Shown: one piece after another, positions 37,349-49,490 of the stretch
Layout of the letters: every line of letters begins with the position of its first letter
Numbering within the stretch: position 1 is the stretch's first letter
Assembly (NCBI RefSeq): GCF_010389155.1
Contig: NC_057766.1
Coordinates: 37,147,516-37,211,515, forward strand
DNA length: 64,000 nucleotides
Direction of reading: 5' to 3'
From: Erigeron canadensis
Taxonomy: Eukaryota > Streptophyta > Magnoliopsida > Asterales > Asteraceae
Position numbers and translations under genes: made by a program
The notes under the pieces: model-generated
Database searches by the model: none
Told to the model about the DNA's origin: nothing
The model's input: the letters and a program-made list of their open reading frames with translations, nothing else

Positions 37349-37384
<36 letters not shown>
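37333..37384. repeat. A16-C-G35 homopolymer block
   Basis: Sixteen A, one C, then 35 consecutive G (37350-37384). A pure G run of this length is very unusual in plant DNA. It could form G-quadruplex structure or be a sequencing or assembly artefact. An ORF running through it (37237-37428) is not a gene. Confidence 0.9.
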
Positions 37385-37385
<1 letters not shown>

Positions 37386-38639
37386 GGATGGGGTCTCTAA
37401 TGCAATAAAAATACTTGTCTATTTTTAGAAATAACTCAATAAAGTTATTACTTAATTAGTATTGTTGTTATAACTAATAATTAGGTAGTGATAAGGTGAA
37501 TCTTTCTCATTCTTTGATTGATTATTGCATGAGGCATGTACTAATATCTTAGAATGTAAAATCTGAAATCCTATCTTTAGAAAAACTTTAGAATAATCCT
37601 AAGTACTACATTTGCATAATAGATTCAATAAATACGTACGCAGAACGAGTTCAATCCGAAAAACAAAGTCCAAGCCGTTTTAATACTTTCTCGGCTATAT
37701 AAGAGAATTTATTTTTGACAGAAAACATTACACTATATGATCAGTAGATAAGATATTCATCAACTAATTGATTATAGATTATTGGTACCATTATCGTGTG
37801 GTCACATTTGCCCACAAATGAAATATTACAAGTCACAAGTACATGCTATTCACACTAATTTACCTTTTCTTTTAAAGATATCCATTCATTAGTTAAATAA
37901 GACAATAGATCGACAGTTGTGAAGAACTAGATAAACTTATTGTTAGTTTTTTCGTTGGTGTATGGTATGATTTTTTTTTTCTTTAACAAAGATAAGGTGT
38001 AAAAGACCACACAAAAATGAAGGGTAAGGGAGTTTTGGTCCCCAACCAATTAGGATGCGCGCATCAAAATGATAATGTTCAAACCATCATGCCATTAACA
38101 TAGGACACTACTAAAGACAAGTCCCTTATTCTATTTCGTGGACTTGTGGTCACTCTACTGGCATGCCCGGGGTTACGTCGTTCTAATTTAATTTACTTAT
38201 TTATCATTATCTTTATATTTATATATATATTATACACACACGGATCGAGTATATCAATACTTGACATATACGTAGCGTCACAAGCTTGACACTCTGATAT
38301 TCGTTGGCAATTTGATCGTCATTCAATTTGATTAAAATCACGATCGATGAGAAATCATACGAATTGAAAATCAGTGACCAAGTAACATCGTTGACTTCCT
38401 CCAATTAATTGTTATATATTGCGGAATGTACGTAGTTGTTTAGCCTCTATATACGAGTATTAAGTAGCTTCAGCGCATATTTAGGGTTGTGCTCGATCGA
38501 CTGCTCGGGATACACGTCAACCATATAAAAATTTTATTGTTTATAAATTTTTTTCTAAGTACGTAGCGTAATATTCATACACAAATTTTTTGGGTTTTTT
38601 TGATTAAAATAAAATACGTTAGGAATAGATACATGTACC

Positions 38640-38830
38640 TAGGGCTGTAAACGAACTGAATAGTACACGAACAGTTCATGAACCGTTCGACGGAAAGTTC
38701 GTAAACGAACGAACATGAACACCAAAATTTATTCGTTTAGTTAAATTAACGAACATGAACAAAGCTCTCGTTCGTTCATTTATGTTCATGAACGTTCGAT
38801 AATCTGTTCGTGAACATTAGTTCGATTATG
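38640..38830. mobile_element. Fragment of a hAT-like short element
   Basis: The left end AGGGCTGTAAACGAACTGAA is a common start of plant hAT-type MITEs. The following 180 bases hold many GTTCG/CGAAC repeats in both orientations, including GTTCATGAACGTTCG. The matching right terminus is missing, so this is probably a truncated copy. Confidence 0.4.
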
Positions 38831-41589
38831 TTAGACATGATACACTTAATATGTATAATAGTGAAGATTTATCATGGATGGAACTGAAGACCTTGGATAA
38901 ACCAGAAATAACCAGCTAGGCTAGACATCATTTACAGCATGACTCACTTATGGTCCAATATACTCGATCATATTTCATTAAAAATAAAGATGCGAAAATA
39001 TTGAATAAACTAATTAATTTGAGTACATCTTTCATGCTATGAACTGAGACATTGTTAATTATGAATATACGGAGTACTAATAGATCGCAACTTCGATATC
39101 CTCAATAAAATGTAATCACATATTATGATTATCGACTTGCTTATATTATAACTTAGACAAAATTGTGGTCCTAAATTCCTAATACATGGCTGCAACATGA
39201 GCACGGTGGCCTGAAAATAATTTGTACTTGTAGATTCCAAAGCTTAAATGGAAGGAGTCAGTTATGAGACAATTTGAGGCACACACATTCCATATTACAT
39301 TACATTGCATATATATTTAAATATATCTATATCATATATATTAACTGTATCATGTTTGGACGTCCTTGAATAATGTGTCGTTTTGTTAAAAGCCCCCTTC
39401 TTGGTTCTTGCCAATAAGTGATATATATGGGCGGATATGACTGTGATGCTCTTACCATGAGTATTATCTTTTGTAGAGAAAATATAAATTCGTCTTTAAT
39501 TTAGAGCTCTAATGTATTAAGATCGATATACTGTAGATAGGTAAATGGAAAAGTTTTCCTCTCATTAGGTTATGAGTAGAAATTAAAACGAACTTCTTTG
39601 AATCGGAAATAGCGATCAATTGAGGGTTGTTTTTTTTTTCTAATCTAAAAATCCTTTTAAAAATATAATAATTTCATGACACTCCAGTCCAAGCGACCCA
39701 AAGACATCATTGCCGCTGCACTGTCAGAGGCATTTTTCTCTGACATTTTTGCCCAATATAAGTTAAATGAGATAAGTAATTCGGAATGTAACTAATTATA
39801 TATGACCAAATATATAGTAGGAACGAACTAAAGTTTGGACATTAATTGTTAAAAGAATATGTTTGCATCCAAACACTCAAAATCATCTTAGAATTCACAA
39901 AATAGTTAGTTGGAGATTGATGATTAGTATTTGGGACCCAAAAATGTATAAGCTTTGTCTCGCTTTATGAAGCTAGCTTCGTCACTCTGTCTACAACGTA
40001 CCTTCCTTCCTCTGCCCTTTTGCACATTCCTTGACGAAAGACACAAACATCAAGTTTCCGAGTAAGACAAGTGAAACAACATTTGGTTATCATCCGTAAG
40101 TAGTGATAAGGATATATGCTTGAGGTTATGAATGAACATGCATGTACGTGTTGGAATAATTGAGTGGAAAAAAAAAAAGGGGGGACACTAAGTATGAACA
40201 TGTTCAATTTGGTTACTCTCCATGGAAGGCCTGTCAATAAACCACTAACTTTCTATAATTAAGATAAGAGAAAGGACCCTTTAGAGTACTCACCATTTGC
40301 AATATTTTTTTTTCGTGTCTAATTGTGTTGTAACACGTAGACATATCATTTTTGTACCTCGTCTCTCTTTTACCAGTAGTCTATCATTCTTGTACTACTT
40401 TGTATATCAATGATTCGTGTTGGTACCCTTTAACATGTAGTAAGTTTTCGACTTTTCACCCTCGACTTGAACAATTGTCATGTCACGAGAGTTACGTCTT
40501 TTCGGTAGTTTTCTTTATAATTGAACTCTGATCAATTTAGTAATCAAGTGATCAAAAACATGAAGTTTAGTAAACAAAGCCTAAAATAAGTGTGCAAATT
40601 AAGCTTTGTTAAGTACTAACATGCACTAATCAATCCCAAGGTTCATTTTGCAATAGAAAAAAAAAACAAAACTATTCTTTAGACCAAAAAGATGGTAAAA
40701 GTACATATATACCTCAATATATGAGATTCTTTTACTTAACCAATGAAGCAACAGCTTTCCAAAGTAGATCAAAGACTTTGTCAAGCGATATATTTAAGTT
40801 TATAATTGGCTCAAGTGAAAACTTAGGTAAAAAAAACACAATGATTAAGTCTCAATTACTCAATTCTGTCTGACATGCATGGCATAATGTTTGGCTAAGT
40901 AGCAATACTATCACTTTGGCTTCAAGTCAAAGATAACAAATGCATAAAGGAATCATTGTGGTCACAAATACTGTCTTTAATTACGATGATTAAACCTATA
41001 TCTACATAATAATAATTATATTAAAAAAAAAAAAAAGAGTTTAACTAGCTCATAACTATATATACTATCCTTAGAAATACACAGTTTGAAGTTGAATCCA
41101 TCTACTTTCTAATTGTCATTACGACTTAAAATGTGATTGCAAGATTTATCTTGTCAATAGTGAGGGACATATTTCCCTATAAACATTTGATTGGTAGAGC
41201 ATATTCATGATTGTGAATCCATGTCAAGTCAAAAGTTGCAAATTTTAGTTGGATGTGGAGAGTACCATATATATATACCAAGATTGGAACTGGTAATAAC
41301 ATATTAAATCCAATGTAAGGCATGCAAGGATGTTTGACTAACTTAGATAGGAAGTAATCATTACCTTATTAAGAACTCTTTCTTAAGTATTGAATTAAAA
41401 ATTGTTATTAGAGTCAAAGTGGCTACCCTAAGGGAACTTGATGTGTCATTAGTTTATTTGTGTCAGGCTTATTGGCTTAAGTGATAAACATTGTTTATTT
41501 GAAGTATGTTGGTCCATATACTCCCATTATGTTCCCCATTATCTATAAGTAGTCATTTGGTATCTTGTGTTTTGAGAATAAATCCGTGA

Positions 41590-41690
41590 TGATAGTCTAG
41601 TGAAGTTGACATATTTTAAAAAAAAAAATACAGAGATTAGAGGTTCGAATTCCACTTTATGTTCTTTTAGATATAATGTTACGTGATTCA
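41590..41690 (+). mobile_element. Possible SINE fragment
   Basis: A B-box-like GGTTCGAATTCC at about 41643 is preceded by a weak A-box-like TAGTCTAGTGAAG near 41596, with an A-tract between them. The order is odd for a complete SINE, so this is likely a rearranged remnant or chance match. Confidence 0.25.
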
Positions 41691-42393
41691 TATTCTAACA
41701 TGTTGGTTGTGAGACCGGTCATTGAAAGACCGATAAGGCGATAATGTATTATCTATCCATGAATAGAGTTATTCATCATGTCCCCTAGCTACTAGCTGGA
41801 CTTGAGTTCAAGAAGGACTTCATTGGCCCATGAAAATCAAGATGGTTCATATAGATCATTAGTTAATAGTTATAAAACTTGGACAGATGGTTCATAAATG
41901 TTGGGGCTCACATGTAGGGTTGATTGACTAGGTGTTTAGCCATAACAGCAAACATGAACCAGATGGCTTTAAGACTGTCAGTGGAACTGTTAAGGCCCAC
42001 CCAACTCCGTGCCAACTATTTGGGAAGGCCCATTTGTATTAGTATTAGCTTCAAGTTCAAGGACCTCCACCTTAATTAGTGACAAAAGACAGAGTGACAT
42101 GTGAAGCAACAAAATAAATGTACAGTTAATATTCTAACTTCATATGTATTTTTGGTGCAAATTTGACTTTGATTAATCTATAGAGTACGTAGTTATAACT
42201 TTTGGGTTACCAGGAATATTGGCATTTATAGACTTACACATTCGAACCAAAAAATCATTTGGCACACCATCGGTTTTGTTTAAACCAAATTGTATTACAA
42301 GAATGTTTTTACATCTTATATGACCATGTTAAGAGATACAAAGGAAACATACTTGCATTATGTAAAACAAAACAGAACAAAAGGAGCCCAAAA

Positions 42394-44910
42394 TCAGAGA
42401 TCCTCATCGAGATAGTCGGGATCCTTTGGCTTCGGTACCGGGGTACGAAGAATATCAGATTCGAATTTCTCACCTCTTCTGGACATCGACCTATGAAAGG
42501 AGAGTCCAGTCTCCCTTATCTTTGCTTTATATTTTCTTTGCTCGGTAACATTCTCGCGGTTATAGGTCTCTTTAGCTTTGAGCATACCAATCAACTTTCG
42601 CCTTTTGTACCGTTTCCAAGCTGATTGTATGAAACAAGCGGCCCAGGTCCTCCACTGGTGCGAGTGAACCCTGAATGTGTGTCTCAGCTTCTTGCTGTGC
42701 AGCATACGAAACTGTGTGGCAACAAACTTTAAGTCCTCCGAGGAAAGAGCAAATGCTTCCACCTCAGCAACAGATGTGATGGTCCGTGTGGACAAGGGGA
42801 GGGTGTCGGTTGAACATGGGTCAAGTGCCCATGTCAGTAGCTCCTCACCACAGAAGTCACCAGGCCCAATCTGACACTGGTTCCAGAAACCAGTTCTCCC
42901 TCCATCCGTAGTGTAGGAATCTAGTTGACCATGCATGATAAATATCATTTCATTGGTGGGATCCCCCTCACGCAGCAGGCAAGTTCTGGATGTGCATATA
43001 ACCGGTCTCAGCCTTTCACATATTGCATCCACGGTGCGCTCATCCATTTGATCAAACAGCGGAACCTATTTAATGTTAGCATTATCTGTTAGACTATAAT
43101 CTTTGCCATAAGTGAAAACAAATATAAAATTGGTCACAAGACTCACCCGTCTGACTAGTTCAATGCAGATGTAATGCTTGATATCCCTTCTGACATCTAA
43201 AGGAAGAGCATTGAGTATATCTTCCTCCTCAACATTCCGATGCTTAATCCATTTGTACAGGCCATGTTTACGCACACGCTCCTTTAGTTCATGAGGCAGC
43301 TGCCTGTGGTCCATCCATTGCTCTGTATCCATTTGTTGGATCCTATATTCTTCTAATCTTTCTGTTCTTGATTCAAGGTATGTCTGTTTAAATCAGTGAT
43401 TGTCAGGTAAGTGCAGCCAAATACAGTAATAACGGGATATGTTTACAATGAAAATTACCTCCATGGTGCCGATAATCATAGCAAGAAGCAACAATCCTGT
43501 GAGTGATATGATTATGCAAAAGTGGGTCTCTGCAAAAAATGTACTAGCTTGAACCTCCTCAGCTCTCGAGCTGCAAAACTCGAGCAGAACAGGGAATTTA
43601 AACTTTTAGGTTGTGATTCGGAACAAAAGTTTTAAAAAACATGAATATCATTGCTATTTTGATACCTTAACGCTCGAAGTCCCCACCAAAGACAAAAGGA
43701 GTATTTTGTAAGGAAACTTAAGGATTGAAGTGTATACTCTACAGCATCGAAAATCAACCCATATTCAAAAAACTCTGTGTCAGGTCCACACATATCGGAG
43801 ATATTGCTTGACTGATACCATGATGCTCGGCCAGGATCATCAAGGTAACGGCAGTTAAAATACCTCTCACCGCAGCCTGGTTCTTCAAGGTTACATACTT
43901 CTTTCCAACACATTCCTTGCCTCACAATTCCAAGAAGGTAAAAGCAGGCTCCAAAAACCTTCAAATCAAAAGATACAACTTTTATCAAAGGGCATAATCT
44001 GCCATTAGTATATATGGAAATTAATTAAGAAGAAAAACATACATGAGCTGCCAACAGAAATAAGACTATGTTATAAGCAGCCCCTGCAAATGTCGATTCA
44101 GCCACAACCCCAATCACATGTGTTATATGAGATGTAAGTTTGAATACGAGGTAGAGTCTCAGGAAGAACTGGAACATTATAAAGTATAGCACACTGATTT
44201 TCGTGCTTATCATTTCCGAGTTATCAAAAAAGGGCAGCCATGTCAATATCTGAAACATTTTCCATCAGCATCAACATTTACTAAATTTAATAACATGATA
44301 TGCATAAGTTAACAAATCTCACCTGTGGAATAGGAAGAGCAGCCAGGAAATCAAGAGAAAATTCTCTCTTGAGATACCTCTGAGAGATCTTAAAAGGGTC
44401 TAGAACCAGCTCTCCTCTTCCAAACAAACGAGTTGAAGGTGCATCATATGCTGTCCTGAACCGAACGTAGATATGAATCGCGTAGAAAATGTCTACAATT
44501 GAGCGAATGACAGTAAGGGTTATCTTTAATTTAGTATCTTCACCCATGCACATCTCATCCGGATTTACTTCAGGCAAGTAATAGAAAAGAGGATCTATTG
44601 CTATGGAAATAAGGGCTGCAACTAAGAAATACTTGTTCCATTGCTTTACATGGTCTCCCCGCGGATCAAAAATACTCCCTTCGATTTTTTTGTAGTCCTC
44701 AGAGAACACTCTAGTAAGTCGTTGACTTAAAGCACGTCCATACTTCTTGGGTGTTGAAGACTGTTCGATCTCAAATCTGAGAAATTTAATAAAACTCAAT
44801 CACACAAGGAAACTAGAATCTTGTGATCAAACAAGACGCCTTTTTTTTTTTACCGAAAAAACATGACGCCTTTTCACGAACCTGGAAACTTTTGGTTGAC
44901 CGGTATCCAT
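42394..44910 (-). CDS. CNGC: Cyclic nucleotide-gated ion channel with altered selectivity filter
   Basis: Seven exons on the minus strand (44882-44910, 44323-44776, 44043-44249, 43666-43958, 43459-43570, 43147-43383, 42394-43065) join in frame to 667 residues. These are plasma-membrane cation channels used in Ca2+ signalling. Visible are S1 (WNKYFLVAALISIAIDPLFY), the S3-region DFLAALPIPQ, S5 AGAAYNIVLFLLAAHVFGAC, the pore helix FCLWWGLRALSS and S6 CIIISLTGLLLLAMIIGTME. The C-linker and cyclic-nucleotide-binding domain follow from about 345 to 560, with GDFCGEELLTWALDP at 513-527. An IQ calmodulin site is FIQSAWKRYKRRKL (589-602). Oddity: where relatives have NLSSLGQNL, this gene has ALSSRAEEV (326-334), so the G-Q-N filter becomes A-E-E. 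The frame around this splice admits no alternative that restores it. S4 also looks poor in arginine. It most resembles group I-III CNGCs; the paralogue is not assigned. Confidence 0.93.
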
Positions 44911-45951
44911 TTTGCTTTGGAAATTGAAATGACCAATTTGATTCAGCTGCTGAACTTGATCTGCAGTGTGGCGAAACTAAAAACTACCTTCATTTCTACA
45001 TGAATGAATGAAATGGCAACATGACAACTTTATACCTGAATAGAGCAAGAGTGAAACATGGGGAATATTGCCGATCATTTTAAAGGATACTAATCTTAAC
45101 GTTAGATCCATAACCTTGTCTTTTGTAGCTTGATTACAAATTTTAACTTTTAGGCTAATTGTTTTCTTATATAAAACTGAAATAAACATAATCTTGTGGT
45201 GGTAATTATGGCAGTAGTAATTAGTACAGATTATTTTACCCAATCTGTCCAAATTTTGACTGTTTGACACAGCTTACTTAGAAGAACATTTGTCTGTATA
45301 CATAACTTAAGATTACCAGTATATTTTCATCTAATGGACAGTAAACCAAAGAACATACAAATTAAATATAGAAACGGGAAGAAACAAACAGAAGCAAGCA
45401 TATTAACAAGGCACAACTAAAAGTTAATATTCTCTTATTTGTCTTTTTTGTAGTTGAACGATTTTACAACATTAGCAGTACTATCAGGATTTTGCTGATA
45501 TAATATATATTATTTAGTGTATAGGTGGATTGTTTAGGACTTAAAACATCTTATCACACACGATTTCAATACACCTACATCAAATCAGTGATTACAAAAT
45601 GGTAACAACGGCTAAAAGCTTACTCTGAAACATAAATTGCAAAATTCAAAATCGTTACATCATCTATTAGTCTAGAGGTTGCAGAAACAAAACTCAAACG
45701 GCAGCTTGGGTTTAACCAGGCAGGAGCTTGGGTTAAAGCATTACCGTCTTCTAAAACTTGCAACCAGCGCAACGGCCATAAGTTCTTGACATAGTGAAAA
45801 GTTGCAAATCCATAAGCATACCTGCGTTTAGCATGATTGACCAATTTAGACGAGATGCAAGCAAAAAGCCGCAATGAACGCAACCTCATTTTAAGTTGCA
45901 TAAAAATAAATGAATGACACATGGAGACTGAGATGTTACCCCAAGGATGGT
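44911..45951. other. CNGC upstream region and CP29-type 3' flank
   Basis: About 1 kb separates the CNGC start from the stop of the next minus-strand gene. It should hold the CNGC promoter and the 3' UTR of the ribonucleoprotein gene. An ORF at 45620-45922 on the minus strand has no recognisable domain and overlaps the likely 3' UTR. Confidence 0.45.
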
Positions 45952-47669
45952 TTAGAATTGAGGCCTCTGTCTAGCTTCAGCAACAGTGACTCGGATATTT
46001 CTACCATCAACGTTCTGCACAAGAGAGTATATTAAAAATCAAGAAATCCAAAATTTTGAAGAAAATCAAAGGTCTAGACTCGGCATTATGAAAAAACTTA
46101 CAAGGCCATCCAGAGACTCGATAGCTTTATTAACTTCGTCGGCAGAACCGTATGTCACAAAACCAAAACCCTTCGACCTACCACTATCCCTATCATAAAC
46201 TACCCTAGCTTCCATAACATTTCCTTGCTCCTGAAACAAGGTTTCAAGAGCCAGATTGTCCACACTCCATGCAAGGTTTCCAACATAAACCTTATTGGTG
46301 TCAGAACTCCTACCACCACCGCCACCATATCCACCACCATAGCTGCCACGACCTCCATCTCTTTGCCCTCTGAATGATGACTCTTCTCTGCTTGGAGGTG
46401 GCCCTGAATTTACCCTCAGTTGCCTCCCGTCAAGTTCCTGCAATTATATTTTCACTTAATAATCAAAAGTTCAAGATATCTATCAAAAGAAACACAAAAC
46501 ATAATGGTTGCAGAAAAAATGAAAGTTCAAACAGCATTTGCCAGATTTATTACTACCAAGGTACTTACATAGCCATTGAACTGCCTGGTAGCCGCCTCAA
46601 CTTCTTTGACAGATGACATAGTCACAAAGCCAAAACCCCTGCTTCTTCCGCTCACTTTGTCATACACAACCTATATTAATGAAAAGTGCAAGGCTATCAA
46701 TCAAATGTATACAAAAACACAATGAATACTGTGACACGAAATCTAGCAGTATGAAATAGCTTAAACTTTTATAAAAATGATTCAGTAACTAACATCAGTC
46801 ATTTGAAGATGAAAATTACTTGAAATTCATATGGTACAAAATGAAATAGCAATATACCACTTTACACATTATCTATTAGCAGAAAACACAAAGAGATTGA
46901 AGCTATGAAGAAAAAAATTATGAATTGTAAAGACATTTTCAGTTCTACTTGACTTTTGTTTGCAAGAATGAATGGCATTTAACAAATTATGAAGATATAG
47001 ATGTGTAAACACCTTCTTAACCTTCTTGATAGACAAATTTTCTCTAACATCATTCATCCTCATAACAACGTAAGTTGAAATGGTCATTAACTAACTAATC
47101 CAGCAACAAAAATCATAAAATAAACAAAACTTATACTCTATTATGAACTATTACTCCATTAAATTAACTAGTAAAAAGAACAAACAAAAAGCATAAAACT
47201 CTGAGTACATAAACAGTAAAGATAATGTAAGCATATGAAGCAAATATTTAATTCAAGAAGTAAATACACAAACTAGAATATTGACTTCCATATTCGGGTT
47301 TTTAGAGTAAGTTACCTCAACCATCTCAACATTGCCAGCTCTTTGAAACAATTCAGCAAGAGCTGCACTGTCAACATTCCATGGCAAGTTACCTACATAT
47401 ACTTTAAGGTCAAGTGAAAAGTTCGACCTTTGGTCTTCACCGTCACTTGATAAATCCTCGTCCAACTCGAACGAAGATGCAACAGCCCGTACGAAACGAG
47501 AGGAGTATGGTGTGGATTGAAACAGCTTACTGGAGAAAAGCTTGGGAAGAGGATTAATGGAAGAAGGGATGATGCAAAGTGAAGATGAAGATGTTTTAGA
47601 GATGGAAGATAAGGTTGTGGATGAAGTTACGGATAGAATATGAAAGGAAGCTGCTGCAGAATAAGCCAT
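45952..47669 (-). CDS. Chloroplast 29-kDa-type ribonucleoprotein, two RRM domains (CP29-like)
   Basis: Four exons on the minus strand (47316-47669, 46569-46670, 46102-46437, 45952-46014) join in frame to 284 residues. The first 60 or so residues are Ser/Thr-rich and nearly acid-free, a chloroplast transit peptide, followed by an acidic stretch ([12 protein letters not shown]). RRM1 (about 89-165) has RNP2 VYVGNL and RNP1 RGFGFVTM. A Gly-rich linker ([15 protein letters not shown]) leads to RRM2 (about 201-280) with VYVGNL and KGFGFVTY. It ends ARQRPQF. Such cpRNPs stabilise, edit and process plastid transcripts in the stroma. The arrangement and wording closely match the CP29 group as I recall it, for example At2g37220. 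The 2-RRM layout, Gly linker and length are normal. No damage is seen. Confidence 0.93.
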
Positions 47670-48227
47670 TGTTATGGGTTAAGTTTAATGGAGGTTTTAG
47701 GAAATCTTGCAATGCCAGGGGATAAGAAGCAAGAGATAAGGGACATTTTGAGTGGAATGGAAAGGTGAGGTTTATATAGGTTGGTTTGGTGATGGGCTTG
47801 GGTTGACCCGACCCATTAACATCTTATCTCATCAATCAATCATCAATCATGTATATAAATTTTATAGTACATGGTATTGCTCTTTCGGTTAATTCTTTTT
47901 TCCGTCTGTTTGTTTATACTAGTTTCATCTTGAAAGGAGAATAGCCCACCCCATCCGTACATTAGCCCCAGTGGATCGTATGGGTTATTCAGCTGATCAG
48001 GATGAATCATCTTAATACCATATAATCATAGATAAACAAAGTCAAGCTTGAAACAAACTATAACTAAGACAAATAAAGTACGAGATTGCCTTCAAAACAA
48101 ACAATTTCCAGTAAATTTTCACCATTGAGCACATTAGTCTCGTTTTGTAGAGTTCAAGTTTGAAACACAGACAATTTTCCTTTGCTACATATCCAGTGAA
48201 GTGTGCTCTTTTCACCTTGTTCTGCAG
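47670..48227. other. Spacer between the CP29-type gene and the PPR gene
   Basis: Just over 500 bases between two genes transcribed on the minus strand. It should hold the CP29-type promoter and PPR 3' UTR. A TATATA run (TTTATATAGG as read on plus, near 47770) lies 100 bases upstream of the CP29-type start and could be its TATA box. Not verified. Confidence 0.4.
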
Positions 48228-49490
48228 TTAGGCTCCCCTCTTCAATTGACCCTCCATTTTCAGTTTAGCTAGCTCGTTAGCGTTCTTACTCATATGACGA
48301 GCAGCATCACGCATATCCAACAAATCCATCCTCTCCACATAATCCTCCACCTCTTGCAGTACATTTCTCTGACTTTCAGACATGTTCTCGACATCACAAT
48401 CCTCTTTCAATCGATCCAAACAATATTTATAATAAACTTCATCCCCGAATTTTTTGCCTTTCATCTCTTCAAACAACTCCAACCCGTAATCTAACTTACC
48501 AACTAAAACATAACCTTTAATCATAGTCACATAAGTAATCATATCCGGCTCGATACTTCCTTCCTTCATCTCCTCAAAAACCTTATGTGCATCCTCCATT
48601 TTCCCAACCATTGTGTAACCATTAATCATCTCATTGTAAGTAAACAACCCTGGCTCGATATTCCGTGCCTTCATCTCCATCATAAACTTCTCTGCTTCCT
48701 CCATTTTCCTAACCTGCACATACCCACTGATCATCGATTTATAAGTAAACAAACTTGGCTCGATTTTTTCTTCCTTCATCGCCATCAAAAAGTTCTTTGC
48801 TTCCTCCATGTCCTTCACTTCAACAAACCCATCAATGATTGTATTAAAATCATACAAATTCAAACCAAAGTTTCGATCTTTCATGTCTTTAAAAAGCGAA
48901 TACACAATGTCGCGTCTTTTAGTACCACAATAAGCCTTAAGCATAAGAATGTAAGTATGTTTATTTGGAACAACCACACCTTCAGATAACATTTTGTTAA
49001 AATACTTGTCAGCCAAAGCATATTTCTTTTTCCCTAACAACATCTCCAACAAATAATTATACGATTTAATCGAAATGGGTACGCCTAATTCCTCCAATTT
49101 AGAGAAAATACTAACCAAATTCTTAACAAAATCCCATCTTTTATTTTGGCGTGTTTCATAACTATGCATTAAATTAACAAATAAAGATTCATCATACTTA
49201 AAACCCTTTTTAGATGTATCAAAAAGCATCTTTTTAGCATCATCAACCCTATGAAACATTAAAGTCCTGATCTTTATGGCATTTTTTTCTGTTTCGGTAT
49301 CGGGATTATCCTCATCTGGGTTTTCATTATTGATCATCTGGGTCTGTGAAAGATTTGATTTTGGATCTGGGTTTTGATCATTTAGGGCAGATGAACAGAA
49401 ACGGTTAAGAAGCGGTTTGGAAATTTGGTGAAAAATTGTAGTTTTCAAGAAATTTGGTTTGGATACAGCTCTATAACAAAGAGAAGCCAT
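48228..49490 (-). CDS. P-class pentatricopeptide repeat protein, probably mitochondrial
   Basis: Single exon, 420 residues, starting MASLCYRAVSKPNFLKTTIF. The N-terminus is basic, Ser-rich and acid-poor, typical of a mitochondrial presequence. Residues 44-70 are acidic and disordered (PDEDNPDTETEKN). At least six PPR motifs follow from about residue 140, including KSYNYLLEML, HTYILMLKAYC, YDFNTIIDGF, FTYKSMISGYV, FTYNEMINGYT and ITYVTMIKGYV, each 35 residues apart. A helical tail (DMRDAARHMSKNANELAKLK) ends GQLKRGA. There is no DYW, E or SMR domain, so it is a P-class protein expected to bind and stabilise or process organelle RNA. The RNA target cannot be read here. The absence of introns is normal for this family. 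Confidence 0.92.
   Translation of the reverse strand: MASLCYRAVSKPNFLKTTIFHQISKPLLNRFCSSALNDQNPDPKSNLSQTQMINNENPDEDNPDTETEKNAIKIRTLMFHRVDDAKKMLFDTSKKGFKYDESLFVNLMHSYETRQNKRWDFVKNLVSIFSKLEELGVPISIKSYNYLLEMLLGKKKYALADKYFNKMLSEGVVVPNKHTYILMLKAYCGTKRRDIVYSLFKDMKDRNFGLNLYDFNTIIDGFVEVKDMEEAKNFLMAMKEEKIEPSLFTYKSMISGYVQVRKMEEAEKFMMEMKARNIEPGLFTYNEMINGYTMVGKMEDAHKVFEEMKEGSIEPDMITYVTMIKGYVLVGKLDYGLELFEEMKGKKFGDEVYYKYCLDRLKEDCDVENMSESQRNVLQEVEDYVERMDLLDMRDAARHMSKNANELAKLKMEGQLKRGA

Larger units (their letters stand above)
37385..42393. other. 5-kb intergenic region, no gene recognised
   Basis: AT-rich. Contains a fragment at 38640-38830 starting AGGGCTGTAAACGAACTGAA with repeated GTTCGTGAACG-type blocks, resembling the subterminal part of a hAT-like element without a visible right end. 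A SINE-like block lies near 41600. Short ORFs here (for example 39965-40237) lack recognisable domains. Confidence 0.45.

Noticed and set aside
37237..37428. ORF encoding a poly-Gly run
   Set aside because: It is a translation of the homopolymer block.
42259..42874. Plus-strand ORFs opposite the last CNGC exon
   Set aside because: Antisense shadows of the cyclic-nucleotide-binding and IQ coding region.
45620..45922. 100-codon minus-strand ORF after the CP29-type gene
   Set aside because: No domain, no splice partners, and it overlaps the expected 3' UTR.
48294..48989. Plus-strand ORFs across the PPR gene
   Set aside because: Antisense to PPR repeats; the His/Leu-rich composition repeats every 35 codons, which simply mirrors the PPR repeats.
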